A program made the position numbers and the translations under genes. A stretch of 64,000 nt of DNA from NCBI GenBank assembly GCA_958510875.1, contig OY294068.1, positions 202,479,997 to 202,543,996 of the forward strand, given 5' to 3'. Position 1 is the stretch's first letter; each line of letters starts with the position of its first letter. Source of the stretch: Endomychus coccineus. Its lineage: Eukaryota; Arthropoda; Insecta; Coleoptera; Endomychidae. Shown here piece after piece: positions 46,033 to 58,444 of the stretch. The notes beneath the pieces are model-generated. The model did not search any database. It had not been told where the DNA came from and was given only the letters and a program-made list of their open reading frames with translations.

Positions 46033-46116
46033 ATACAGGGTATCCCATTTGAAAAAACGAACTTTTTCAACTTTTAAAATGATGTAATTGGTCATTAAAT
46101 TTTGGATACCCTGTAT
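46033..46116. repeat. Short inverted-repeat element
   Basis: ATACAGGGTATCC at the left and its exact complement GGATACCCTGTAT at the right. Related wording (ATACCGGGTATTCC, 46352; GGAATATCCTGTATTG, 46527) suggests a larger or second copy from 46350 to 46545. Confidence 0.65.
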
Positions 46117-46544
46117 GCGATAAATCAGTTGTCAATATGGCATTCGAAAGAATCATTCCTGTGCTTCCGTCTACCCCAGAAGCGCTTTCCACCAATCGAA
46201 ATTGGTTAAAGAGCGCAATTCTCAAAACAGTGCTACATCTGTCAAAATTTTCAAAAAATCAAGATATCTAAGAAAAAATTGAAAATAGGTATAGGGAAAC
46301 CTGATGGAATCCACTATGAAAATTTCTCAGGAATCTAAAAATGAAATAATATACCGGGTATTCCATTTAAAATAAGGAAGTTAATGGTGACTTCCGGTGT
46401 AACCGGAAGTAGTATGATCTTGAAAATATTTTGAAAAGAAAGAAAATCTTGGATAACCCTGGAACCCAAAATTTCAGAATTCTAACTTTTTTCTAACCAC
46501 GAAAACTTCTAACGAACGGCTCTCGTGGAATATCCTGTATTGTG

Positions 46545-48130
46545 AATTCAAATAGGCATAACATAGATTATAATTTTAAGCTTTAATTATTATACCTGTT
46601 AGTTATTAAGAAATTGTAAGCGACTAATTGTGTTAACAAAAGTTGTGTGATCGACTTCATCGATTCTAATGAAACAACGTTATAGCACGTTTTCGATGAT
46701 GAGAAATTCAATTCTAACATTAATTTCAACATCAGATGGTGATTAACCACGTTCTAGTGTTCAGAGATGCCGAATTCAGCTCATCAGATACACTCTAACC
46801 GTAATAAAAACATGTTTTGAAGGGGCTTAATAGGTACGTGGTAATGTAACATTAAGATGAATGTACCCTGAAATCCACATTGACATATGTTGAATACGGT
46901 TTTAGGTATGTGTGTTCACAACTATAGATCTGAAATAAGGAATAAAGATTAGCGGACGTTGTACCTTGAGGTTGTGGTTTTGAAATCTATTTTTATTTTA
47001 TATTAGTTGGGTTTTGTAAACTAGCTTAAAAGACCGAAACTCGTTCATTTCGTTTTTATTGTCACTCAATACCGCGATTAATAATAAAGTTGTCTTTTAT
47101 CTTTATGTTGGCCTAAACTGAGAGGGAAGTTCACAATCCCTGCTCGTATGAAGGGTAAGAAATAGTATTCGTGCCTCGTATATTGTAACCGAATTTTCGA
47201 ATGGCAATTTACCTTGGCCTTCTAGGGGTGTCGAATTAATTAAAATAATTTTCTAATTAAAGAACATGAAAGGGCCATGAATAAAATCGTAAATTAGATT
47301 ATCTTTAATAAGTTTCTCAGGAGCAGCGTAAATGATAAATTCCACAGTCAGAATTTAATACTTGCAATAAATGAGAAACTATTTCAATCATTTTCAATTT
47401 TGATTCGACTTTGCTGGGTTATTTTCGCTGTTTTCAATTAACTCTGTTATTAATTAAATATTTTATTATTTTATGAACTCTTTTGTGCCAACTCAGTTTG
47501 TGAATGTTTTATTTTCGAATAAATGGGAAGTTAATTTTATAAATTGATTAAAAACGATGCAGAAATACCTTTGTTTACGGGATTAGTAAAATATCAGTTT
47601 TATTAAAAATACCTAGCGTTCTGTCCGTTGGTTGGTGAAATAATTCATAAATTATTTCATGTTCGTGAACATATGATGCCGACATTTCATTAAAATGAAC
47701 TTATTACAATAACCTCTATTTGATAATCAAACGCATAATTATGTAGAAAAAATTAGTTTTGTAAAATAACTCATTTATTAATAACGAGTGAAACTGTAAT
47801 TCATATAATGTTCAACTAATTAATCAACTCTACTATCGATCAATTAAACCAGCTCTTTCAGAAAACTCATTAGCCAAAATACAATTAATCTAAGGTACCT
47901 AGTGTTACATGAGAATTACCAGAATACTCCAAGGAATCATATTCTTATCTTGTTTGACGTAACGTTGTAATTCATAAAGAACTAATGATTATAGCGATAA
48001 CATGATGAATAGAAAATATAATGATAATGTCTTTCTAGTCTAGATCGATCAGCAATAGTCCAGGACAGCTGTTTCGCTCTCTCATGAAGCTTGCTACGTT
48101 ACTGAACGCTCCCTCTTGAACGTATTCATA
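46545..48130. other. AT-rich intergenic DNA
   Basis: No gene or repeat boundary seen. Many TTAATTA-type cores occur at 47230-47560. Confidence 0.5.
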
Positions 48131-48136
48131 ACCACC

Positions 48137-48340
48137 CTATCTGGCAAAAGCCAACAAGAAATAAATGAATATCTTTAGATGGATAAAATGTTCTTTATAC
48201 CGGATTAGACTGTTCCTTCTAGTTTGGCTCACGTAGCATTTTGAACACGACTCACAACCAATTTTGTAAAACCATGGTTTGTCGAAGTTGGAAATTTTAT
48301 CAAAGGTATTGCCAACACTCAAAAAACAATAATAATGTAA
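48137..48340 (-). mobile_element. Penelope-like GIY-YIG fragment (family 2)
   Basis: Minus strand reads TFDKISNFDKPWFYKIGCES then CSKCYVSQTRRN and RYKEHFIHLK. This is the beginning of the GIY-YIG domain, with G-F-Y changed to W-F-Y and Y-V-G to Y-V-S, so it is dead. Confidence 0.7.
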
Positions 48341-48344
48341 TATT

Positions 48345-50720
48345 AAATGATCAAATCGACACATATAATTCACCGCTTGTTAACAATTTTGTAAACACAC
48401 TCCCACCATTATCCACCCCATCCCTCAATTTGTACCACATTCTGATCCCTGATATTTAAGGACATACTTTTAGATTTAGCTTTAGTTGATAACTCCTCGC
48501 TTTGATAATGCCACAGTGTGGTGAGACAATTTGTCAGCATTTTTAAATTAAATGTTAAAAGTTTTGTGTAAAATTTGAGTTTTATTCTCCAACTTCCGAA
48601 GTATATCAAATAAACATACAACATTATGAGAATTTAGAGATATAAAGAAATAGGTAACTGTTACTCTCGAGACATACTTCCTCTTTATAGTGTAAGTCAT
48701 GGTTAACTCAGTTGTACTCAATAGAGATATGTAAAAGAAAAATTGTAATTTTTATTAGGGATTCATCATAATATCATCAATCATATTCTTTTACATTTTT
48801 CATCTACCTTCTATTTTAATAAAATTAAAACTAGGTCATTCTAAATCAATATAAGTATCAGACAGTAGCATCAAAGTAAGAATGTACTAGTCAAAATGCA
48901 AAGTACGGAACAGAAAATTAAAAATATGTTCTTCTTAATGTAGACGGTCTGCATGAAGTGTAATTTCTGAAGCCTTTAAATTCTTCAGCGTGAGAAAACT
49001 CATTCAATGAAAATGATATTGCATACCACTCGTTTTTAAAAAGAATTTAATCCCACATTCTCGATCATATAAAATGTTATAACCCTGCATTGCATTGGAT
49101 TCTGGTATCCATTTAAATAGAATGTAACACAACACCGAAGCAATGAAGTCAATTGGTTTTACTATAACTGTGCAATCGACTGACTGCTAGCGGTAGAACT
49201 TGACAAAATTCAACATTCATTCTATTATTCTATATGTACAATTTGTTTGAAGTGACTAAATCAACGTACAATGATTCTTCGTTACTGCCAAGTAGGTATT
49301 ATTATGTCCCGACCCTCAGTTTAATCATTTTATAGAGGTTAATAATTTACCTACTCGGAATTTACAAAGCTTGGATAAACTTAAAATAGTGCATTGTATT
49401 GCCCCCAAAACGATCTTTCCATATAAAGTTAACGTTTACATTATTCGTTCGTTCGCTTATGTTGGGTATACCTATCAAACATTTTTGCGTGATAGATTCA
49501 ATGCTGTTTCTCTATTGACTGGATAGTATTCATTATTTTGAATAGTTTTACAGATTATTTAATCTTTAAAAAATTTAAATTTCCTTCTTAAACAGAGTTA
49601 GCGATACGTGCATTTTCCTGTAAAAGATGATCATATAAAATGTGTTTAGTTCTATTGTTATACAATTCGATACATACTGAATCCTTATTTGTTCATATTT
49701 CGAAACTTCTTTTTGTAATATATACATATAACATATACTAAGCATAATTAGGTAGGACAGACTACAGCTTGTAATTACAAGCGCTAGTAATAATCTTAAA
49801 ATTCAAAATAATTAAAAGCTAAATAAACAAATATCTTGGGAATCTACGAAAAATTTCTGTAGAGCAACTAAAAATAATATAAAAGCAAACATTCATAACT
49901 AATCAGAATATTACAAAAGAATTTTGTACAGCTCAGTAGCGATGGGACCCCAAATTCATGCTGGATATTACGTTTATACTGAATTAGGTACGTATAATTT
50001 ATATCATCAGAACTATGTATTTAGCAGGGCCTATCATTATTCTTATTTTGAAAGCAACTTCATATCAAATATGCTTAACAAATCCTATTGGCAAACACAA
50101 CCACGAGTAATGATACCGAGAGCCTACGGTGATGCTGAGTGACAGGGAACTAAAGGTATCATACACTTCTCAATAACCAGTATTTGTTTCAATTCTCTTG
50201 TTCACCAGAACATTTACCATGAATAACAATAGAAGGGAAAAACCGAGAAAGTGACTCCAAGGATCTTGAAAGAGGATAATGTGGATAAAACAGAAACTAT
50301 ATACATCCCTAATCTATGCGGAAGAAAGAATTTTGGACATTTCTGTTAAACATATGAGTTTGATATATATTTATAACCATAAATATACGGTTCTCTTTAT
50401 GGTTCCATAAAATACTATAATTCTATTTGAAAAAATTAAGATGGATGTCAGAAATAACATCCAAGCGGGGCTACCGTGCCCAAAGCCAATATCTCCGCGA
50501 AAATCAGGATTTTTTTTTAAATTCGATTATGATATTTCCCGTATACTATTAATAGTGAGAGAAATAAACAAGGATACAAAATATCCCAAATCCCTTTGAC
50601 CAATCAGTACATTGTTCAGCCTAAAAACGGTGGAGAAAGCAACTGATAACTCTATATCTGAACATAAATCCGGAGCACCATTCCTCGATTTCCTTGGAAA
50701 CTAAACCTTCTGAGGAATAC
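48345..50720. other. AT-rich intergenic DNA
   Basis: A 72-codon frame at 49924-50142 (Tyr-rich, MYSSVAMGPQIHAGYYVYTE) has no family I recognise and no splice or promoter support. Confidence 0.45.
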
Positions 50721-50724
50721 GAAT

Positions 50725-50860
50725 TAGCACGTTACAGTTGTCTGGCTACCATCGCACGTGGGCATCACTGGAAATGAAAAAGCCGACTAAGTGTCTAAGG
50801 CAAACTATTTCCTCTAGCCCTTAGATAATCCAGCTGCATAGAGATTTCAAAAGTTCCTTA
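50725..50860 (+). pseudogene. LINE RNase H fragment
   Basis: The plus strand reads HVTVVWLPSHVGITGNEKAD, the C-terminal RNase H motif (W-P-x-H-x-G-I-x-G-N-E-x-A-D) of Jockey-type LINEs. A stop follows immediately. No RT is left nearby. Confidence 0.75.
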
Positions 50861-51360
50861 AAACAAAAAAATGGTAAAATCAGTGAACCCAGTCCACTCT
50901 TGCCTGTCGACATTTCATTTTGACGTTTCTTTGCAGATTTCGCACGGAATACAGACATACATAGTTCGAGTCGTTCCATTCTAAAATATGCATTTTATTT
51001 TAGTTCAAAGGCTTGAGACTTTCGTATTAAGATAACCTAGTCACTAAGAATAAACGATAATAAGGAAGTAATTTGGGAATATTCCAATAATGATTGTTGA
51101 AATGAGTGTTGGTGTTGGCTGCAATCTTTGTAACCTTAAAATGGAGTGTGATGAGAAATTTTGATTCTAACAGTTCGTGTGTATATCGGATTATCTGATG
51201 GTAACAATATAGTGTATGTATACCTTTATTTTGGTGCTACGTACATTAGTAAAGATTATGATAATCGTCGTACAGCGGGAGTGCGGGAGCTACTAGCAAT
51301 GAATCGGATTGAAAAGCATCCTAGCGTGGATTATGGAGGAGATCTGGCACCGATAGCCGG

Positions 51361-51404
51361 CACGTGACTTCTGTGGCTACTGATACCGACAGGTCACGTG
51401 ACTT
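51361..51404. promoter_or_regulatory. Paired CACGTGAC E-boxes
   Basis: CACGTGACTT occurs at 51361-51370 and again at 51395-51404, the second within the palindrome GTCACGTGAC. The surrounding 51160-51480 is GC-richer than the desert around it. These fit bHLH-Zip (USF/MITF/TFEB-type) sites, but no adjacent gene is seen. Confidence 0.35.
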
Positions 51405-51489
51405 TACCATGTACCATTCTCGCTGTCATTCCAAGTACGAGTCTGACTCTAACGATGACGCTCGAATTCTACCGTTTTAAGTTTTACCG

Positions 51490-54400
51490 TACTCTCAGCT
51501 TTTAAAATGTTGAACAATATTATGTCGATTGTTCGATCCGGATACATACATTTCAACATTCCGTGATTGGAATCACATCACATCACAAATATGGGAATAA
51601 TCAATAATCAAGAACATGAAAAGTTTAGATAACATTTATCCCTCTTTCTTTGAGATTTAAAATAACAATAATAACAGCAGATTATTGAAAATATGTTGAG
51701 GGGGGTAAATAATAATTTTTAAAATAGAATTTTACATAAAATGTGGGTCAAATTCTCAACGTAAACAATCACTCTCTAGTTATCAAAATGATGAAATAAA
51801 AATTTCATTTAATTTCCTTTTTAAAACATGCGGTATGTAGTCTATAAATTTACGATGAAAGGAACCTCATCGTACGCATGAAGCGCTCAAGTTATGGATA
51901 AATTTTAACGAGGACACCCCGATACCTGCTAAGCTAGTAACACTACAACGATCTATTTCTATTATGATCATCCCCCAGCTGTGAAACTATAAATCTTCAA
52001 ATTGTAAATTATAAAGATCTGGTAACAACGGACAAATTATTCGTAAAGTCAGTCACATGTAATTTGATTAAAAACTAATTCTATTATTGTCTTGTTGAAG
52101 CATAAAAAGCAAGCAAATTGCATAATGCAGTGGCAGTGACCGACACAATAAGGTGGTGAACTGCATGTAATAAGGGTAGATGAACGAGCTATCTTTGAAC
52201 GGGTTCCCACGATTCTTCCCCAACCTCTATTCAGAGAGACTTACATAATCCGGCTTTTATGCACACTTTTTACCAATGCGTTGCCAGTTCTCGTTGGTTT
52301 GCTATCTCTTTTGGCTTTGATTGATGGAGCAATATGACAATCGCATATTAGAAGCTCAAAGCGTGGACAATGTCACAAATTAATGTATTGTCGGATAGAT
52401 TTCTTTTATTAAAATAAAGGCGTTGATAAGTGAAGTTGTTCATATTATTTAATTCGGTTTCAGGTATACTAGTAACCGTCGTAGAAAATGTATCTAGATA
52501 TTTCTGAGAAACCAAAAGAAAATTCTTCAATCTGAATTTCATTCATAAACAATTAAAACCAGTGGGGTGGTTTTATTTAAAAATTCCGATAAGTTAAAGA
52601 TGTAAAAAGCACTTTGCAGGAAATCAAATTAGGTAACCCCTACCTAGGTCCTTGATTGTTCTCAATTATTTTATCACCAATGATCGATCTATCTTATCTG
52701 TAATTTAGAACAAGAACGAACTTTGCAAAGGACACGCACCTAGGATTCTACATAATTGTAATGTAATATAATGCAAATTCTAATCTAATGGGCGAATTCT
52801 AGGTGAGCTGCTAGGAACGGACGTCCCCGTGAGTTTACCTTAGTTTCATCGGCTTATCCTTTTTGATGTTAAGTAAGTTCACTAAGTTAAGTTAAAATAC
52901 ACGTTAGCCACATAAATACTAGGCGTATTGTTTAAGACAGCCTTGGGCTGCATAAGTTCCATTATAAACTTGTTAAACTTGTCAACAGAATTTTGCAGAC
53001 ATTTTAGTTTAGTGAATAGCTTGCTTAATACTGAGTTAATTTGCCGTTTAGTTTAATATTCGGAGCATTATACGAAGTACCGAAATTTAGTCATGGATTT
53101 ACTTCAAAAGTTTATATTCCGTTCAACGTTGCTGAAGAAGGTTGAGACGAAACTGTAAGAAAGTAATAGTTTTCAAGAATAATTTTCTTTCGTGGCTACC
53201 TCACATTTCCAGGGATTTTCTCGATCGTATTTATGTAGATAAAAGATTGATATTTATCATTCTTTGTTTCATAAATAAGTGAATAGATTCTGTAAGTGTT
53301 TCTATTCCTTTCCTTGTATTGGTATGTATACTGCATAATTTACTAAGCTTGACCAAGATTATAAAGCTGGTTGCCACAAAATTCCTAGTCGATAATTTTC
53401 TTTCCAATGGTGAACTGATATTTTTTACATTTCTTGGTTTGGTAAGATTATCTTCAGCTGGTTTGGAACTGAGTACGTAGCGGTTTTCTCAACATTTGTC
53501 AACAGAATACCATCAGTGAACCTTAGCTTGTTATATTGCAAACTAATTCAACATTCTTGCCTTAATTTTTCATAATTACCTAATATAAACTAAAGTTTAT
53601 TACCTCATTATGCAGACGCAAATAGTCAAACCGTGTTCATCGATAATTTAGATAACGCATTTCTGAATTATTCATAATTCCAAAAACAAACACTATTTAA
53701 ATATCTTTCCTCATAACTACCTAAGTGCTAAGTGCCAGGTGAATTACCATCTACGTCATATGCTGTGAGGTTGTATTGACTGTTCATACCTTTCCTACCT
53801 TACCTGTCTGAACTTCATTCGTTACAGCATTCAAATAATTCAGGCAATCCATGAAATGTGTTTGACCAAAGTTGTCCTTCATGTTGGTAAGAAAAAGTTT
53901 TCCATTAACACGCAGCAAGAATGTTTATAATATCAAATATCGCATAATGCAAATAATGTTGGTATGTTGAATTTTCAGTATATTATGGTTGTACTAAATC
54001 CATTACACAGTTCTATTCGGGCAGACAAAAATGTATCACTCTTATAGTTGGAATTAGGAATTATTATAATATGCGGTAGAACTATAAAACTCGGCCAATT
54101 CCCGAGTGACATTTTTATCTCAATTCAAGTTTCATATTTTCATTTATCCAGTAAAAGCTTCAGTTCATACTTTAACTTTGAATAACTTCAAAGCATAATA
54201 CGTTATATTATGAGTATAACTATTATATAAATGTTGTACATTGAAATTTACGACATAACTTATAACAATTATAAACAGAATATATGGCGACGAGATAAGT
54301 TATCATTAACATTTTTACAAATTTAGAACTAACTCTTTAAGATGGATATGGTATTTTGAAATACGTACCACAAGTAACAGCATTTACTAATTGAACTGGA

Positions 54401-55010
54401 AACTATTTTCATGAAAATTCTTCACAGATTATCTTTGGAAAATTGAAACAGCATCTACAAAATTTTACATGGAAACAAATTATTAGAACTTTTTTGAAAG
54501 ATCTAGTTTTGAACGGTTTATTATCCCTCAAACTCCCTTTTTAAATCCGATGGCGTTCGAATTGTTTCAAGCAACTTATTATTTTTGTATTCATCAATTG
54601 ACTTGAAATTTCATCAATTTAAGAATAACAGACTTATTATTTCTTGGTTCACTGAACGTTGCGAATCATATTCCGGCTAGTTAGTTCAAGATAATCAGAT
54701 TATTCCTTGTTTTACAATAAATTTAGATCGCAAAACCAGTTAAAAATTCAACAATTTTTTATTATTGAAATAATTTGCCAGCGTATGATGATCTTCCACA
54801 TTAACTATGTTAATTTCAATGATATTTTTAAAACATGAATTATTATACTCTTCGCAGATGAAGTCCGAAGAGTATATAATTGCATTTACACAGCTATTCG
54901 TTAAATTGTTAAAAAATGTCCTAGAGCAGAAATTCTTTCACCATAGTATTTCTCATCGGTTTTTAAAAAACTTTGAAATTATCCGTCTGTCCAATTTTGA
55001 CATAAAATAG
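51490..55010. other. AT-rich intergenic DNA
   Basis: No supported gene, RNA or element. Frames are short and without domain content. Confidence 0.5.
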
Positions 55011-55019
55011 TTTGCTGTT

Positions 55020-55435
55020 CGGTTTTGAAATCGTGAGTCGTGTTCAAAATGCTATGTGGGTCAAAGTAGAAGGACATTTTAACTCGGTATAAAGAACATT
55101 TTGCCCATATAAAGAGAAATAATGGTGAAAAATCAGCGTTAGCCGAAGGTATTTTAAATATAGGTCACACTATTTCTCAAAACAGTTTATCACTTTTAAA
55201 ACACAGTAAGGACAAATATCTAGGCAATTTAGAAGTGATGGATATGTATAAACGAAAATGCAATTTATTGAATTCTAAATCATTTCTTGCTGAGGGTATT
55301 GTTTGCCTTATTAACCCCAAATGGTATTTAAAGAGGCACATTTTGATTTCTAATTTAGATGAAAAGTGCTCACTGCATTAACAGTATTTTTAATGAATAA
55401 GGGTGATTATTTCTTATTTATAGTGTTATACTGTA
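55020..55435 (+). mobile_element. Penelope-like element 3' end (family 2), ribozyme region deleted
   Basis: Plus-strand frames give ESCSKCYVGQSRRTF, RYKEHFAHIKRNNGEKSALA and SLLKHSKDKYLGNLEVMDMY, the GIY-YIG C-terminal half. LKRHILISNL and the terminal end (AATAAGGGTGATTATTTCTT) follow. Between them the CTGATGA-to-helix-II part has been lost: AGATGAAAAGTGCTCACTGC replaces it. Frameshifts break the protein. Confidence 0.75.
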
Positions 55436-55439
55436 TGTA

Positions 55440-57885
55440 GTGTAAACTTTTTTGCGAAGGGTTTGATGAGACTATTTCTTTTTCAAAAAATATAGAAAGA
55501 TTGAGATGGATACTTTGATTCATCATAAAATCGAAAATAATTTGAAGGATTTGAATTAGGGACTAACGTACTTTTGCTAGAAAAAGTACGAAGGGGGCAA
55601 ATTTTTTGGAACACCCGGTATGGTTAGGCACGTTGAACATCAAACATAATTTCTCGAATTCTCGCACTACTAAATATTTGACATGACGAATCTGACAGGC
55701 GGTGCGACACTTCTTTTATATCGTCCCCCCACTCGTAGGAACAGGCAGAGCTTTAGTCGATGCGCGTTTGTCAAAAGCTCCACAAAGCTTTACAAGCAAG
55801 CTATCGCTGGCGGTTCTGGTAATAGCAATTTCAATCGCGTAGTCAGAGAATCAAAACATTCCGAGTCAGAACGTTGGTGAGTGCGTAACGATGTGGTGAG
55901 CTACACTCTATCCACTAGTACTATATAGACATCGCACATTATAGTTCACATGATATTATCTATTTGAAAAGTTAATACAAGAAGCTTAATAGTGAATTTT
56001 ATGCGTTTAATTGTAGAACTTTGCTGGTTCTTCAAGTGTTTGTGTTTTCGCCAGACTTCTTGATCTTCATCCGGTTCAGACAAGTCAGAAAAATTAAAGC
56101 GGTAAGTAATATCACTGTTTACTTTGGTATAGTACAATGAATGTTTCAATAAATCGTGTGTACAATAACAAAAGTAACTTCGGGAACAATGTTTACTTTA
56201 GTCACGCACTGGACTGTAAACGTCATTCAAATATAAAGTTGAATAACATGGGAATGTAAACAGTGTTTTGTACATAACCTCTGTCACACTTCGCGCTTTT
56301 ATTTTTTTTTATAATCTAAACATACGATTCGAATCAGCGTATTCGATCACGAGAAATCATTGTAGGTAATATCTCGTTTGTTTCTGTATTTGGCCTTGGT
56401 TAAGATTTTGAATTGTGATTGTCATAAACTTACACAAGACGACTATTCCCTTTAATGATTATGCATTTTTTTCAATTTTTTTTTCTGACATTCTATTTTA
56501 GACTTCCAATTATTTTGCATGACATATTCAAGTTAATATTAATAATATTTAGTCGTATGAAATAAAAATATCATCAAAGCATAGTTTAATCGCAGTAATG
56601 TTGTTATTCTTCTGTATAAAATATTTGAATATCAACGTTATTTATGTGTATTAGACTCCTCCATGCCTCAAAAAACATCTTCATCTCAATTGCCATAGAT
56701 TGTTGCTGGTGTCTTTGGCTTATTTAACCTATTCTATTAGTTGATTATTTTAACATTTTATTTTTAAGTTTTATCAGATAATACTTCCTTAGGGTCTTCC
56801 ACTAGACTTCAATCCACGTGATAGAAGCAGCCTCAAGATCGTGGAGAAGTACTTATTTCAACGACACCTACTCAGTTGCAGTGTTTCTCGATTATAATTG
56901 GTCTTCCGGCTGTTAATTTTATTCCAATTAGTGTTCGTATATTCAATTCGACACAACAATCAATAAGATAACGAGTTGGGAGTAATTCTTACTGAAATCC
57001 AATAAAAAACCCTTCATCTCCAAGCATCCAATCTTTAATTAATAATAATTACAGTAAAATAGTAGATCATAGCTGGAATTAATTTCAGAGGTTTATTACG
57101 GCATGCAGTTAATTAGTTTTATTACTACATTATGATGCACGTTCAATTGGAATAATTTTGTCTAATTGGATGCCATAAACTTTATCGAACTTTTGTTTTG
57201 TTTATGCGTATTAAATTACTAAGATATTTAATTATAATTAGCTCGTATATGAACGCAATTCATGCTACCATATTTGAATTATTTAGTTATAATTGATTGT
57301 AAAATTTGGTGCTATGTTCCGTTATTTCAGAATAATTAACGTACAATTCTATTTTCGAACGAAAACTACGTAAGAATTCCAAGAACAAATCTTTGTTCGA
57401 TCTATTTATGAATTCGATTCATGAAATAATTGTCATTTTACAGGCATTTCTGATGACCGGTATTTTATAGCCAATAAAGATAATAATTTTTGATCATGAT
57501 TAATTCTATATTCGTCCTCTACGAGTATGTGAATATAAAGATTGAGGAGATGTTTGAAATGTTCTATAATAAAAATTAGTTGATATATGAAAACTGTAAA
57601 AAGTAAGTCATGAAAAATGTAGCTTCTCCAGAACTTTTGGGTATACATAAAAATAATACAATAATATTGATATTTGCATTAGCTCTCAAATTTTCCAAAT
57701 AGGAATTATTATGATCAAAAATCGCACAATCAAAATCTTGAGCGAATATTTTCTTCTGGGATGGACCAGTAAATAATATAAGTAAGTCAAAGAATTTGCG
57801 ATGACAATGATAAGGAGACCTTGAAGGGAAGACCTGACAACTTTGTCTTCTTTTTTTTATCGTTTCACTATTCGAGAGTAAAATT
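55440..57885. other. Intergenic DNA; homeodomain-core-rich patch at 57040-57350
   Basis: No gene supported. A common insect-repeat phrase (TTTTTTGGAACACCCGGTAT) occurs at 55600. The patch 57040-57350 is dense in TAATTA, CCATAAA and TTTATGCG words that could bind homeodomain or Caudal-type factors. AT content alone can explain much of this. Confidence 0.4.
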
Positions 57886-57889
57886 TATT

Positions 57890-58440
57890 ATATTCATAGA
57901 ACATCGTCTGAGCCAGCGATGGAATGTTAGGAGAGCATTGGAATTGTTCTTAAAAGTTTGCAGGTTATACACCTCACTAGACAAATAGTTCTACAACTTC
58001 GTCGTTCGATAAAAAAATAAAGTCTGTTGGAAGGTTTTGATCCTGACAATGAAGGGTTGGCTAACCTCAGTTCGTGTAGTCTGCCTACTTGAAACCGCTC
58101 ATAGTGGAATAACAGACGAGATTTCAGATGAGCACTGGCCGTAGAAATATATATATAGAAAAGGAAGAGATCGCTCACCTTTCTACGATGTTCTAGAGAG
58201 GTCAATGAATTCGTGAGTGACGAATTCACGAATAGCTTTCTTCTGAATATAATCTAAGAGCTTCAACGCATGTTTGGGAGCTGAACTCCAAACGTGTGAA
58301 CTGTACTCCAGAGCAAGGCGAATCTGTAGGTACTTTGTAGATATTGGCACTGCAGAGGCCTGATATCCTGATATGGGAAGTCTTATGTGAGAGCATTATT
58401 CGAAATAAAATGAATATCAACTCTTCCATTAGATATCCAA
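57890..58440 (-). pseudogene. LINE C-terminal remnant (Jockey/CR1 group)
   Basis: The minus strand reads LEYSSHVWSSAPKHALKLLD, IQKKAIREF, then SLEHRRKVSDLFLFYIY, GQCSSEISSVIPL and FFYRTTKLY in shifting frames. This is the conserved tail of Jockey/CR1-like pol proteins (LEYC-H-W..., L-HRR-VS-L-LFYRY, ...). Only the 3' end of the ORF is present. Confidence 0.7.
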
Positions 58441-58444
58441 TCTT

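Noticed and set aside
55683..55880. 65-codon frame with Arg-rich product
   Set aside because: No domain; neighbouring phrases (ACACCCGGTAT) are typical of dispersed insect repeats.
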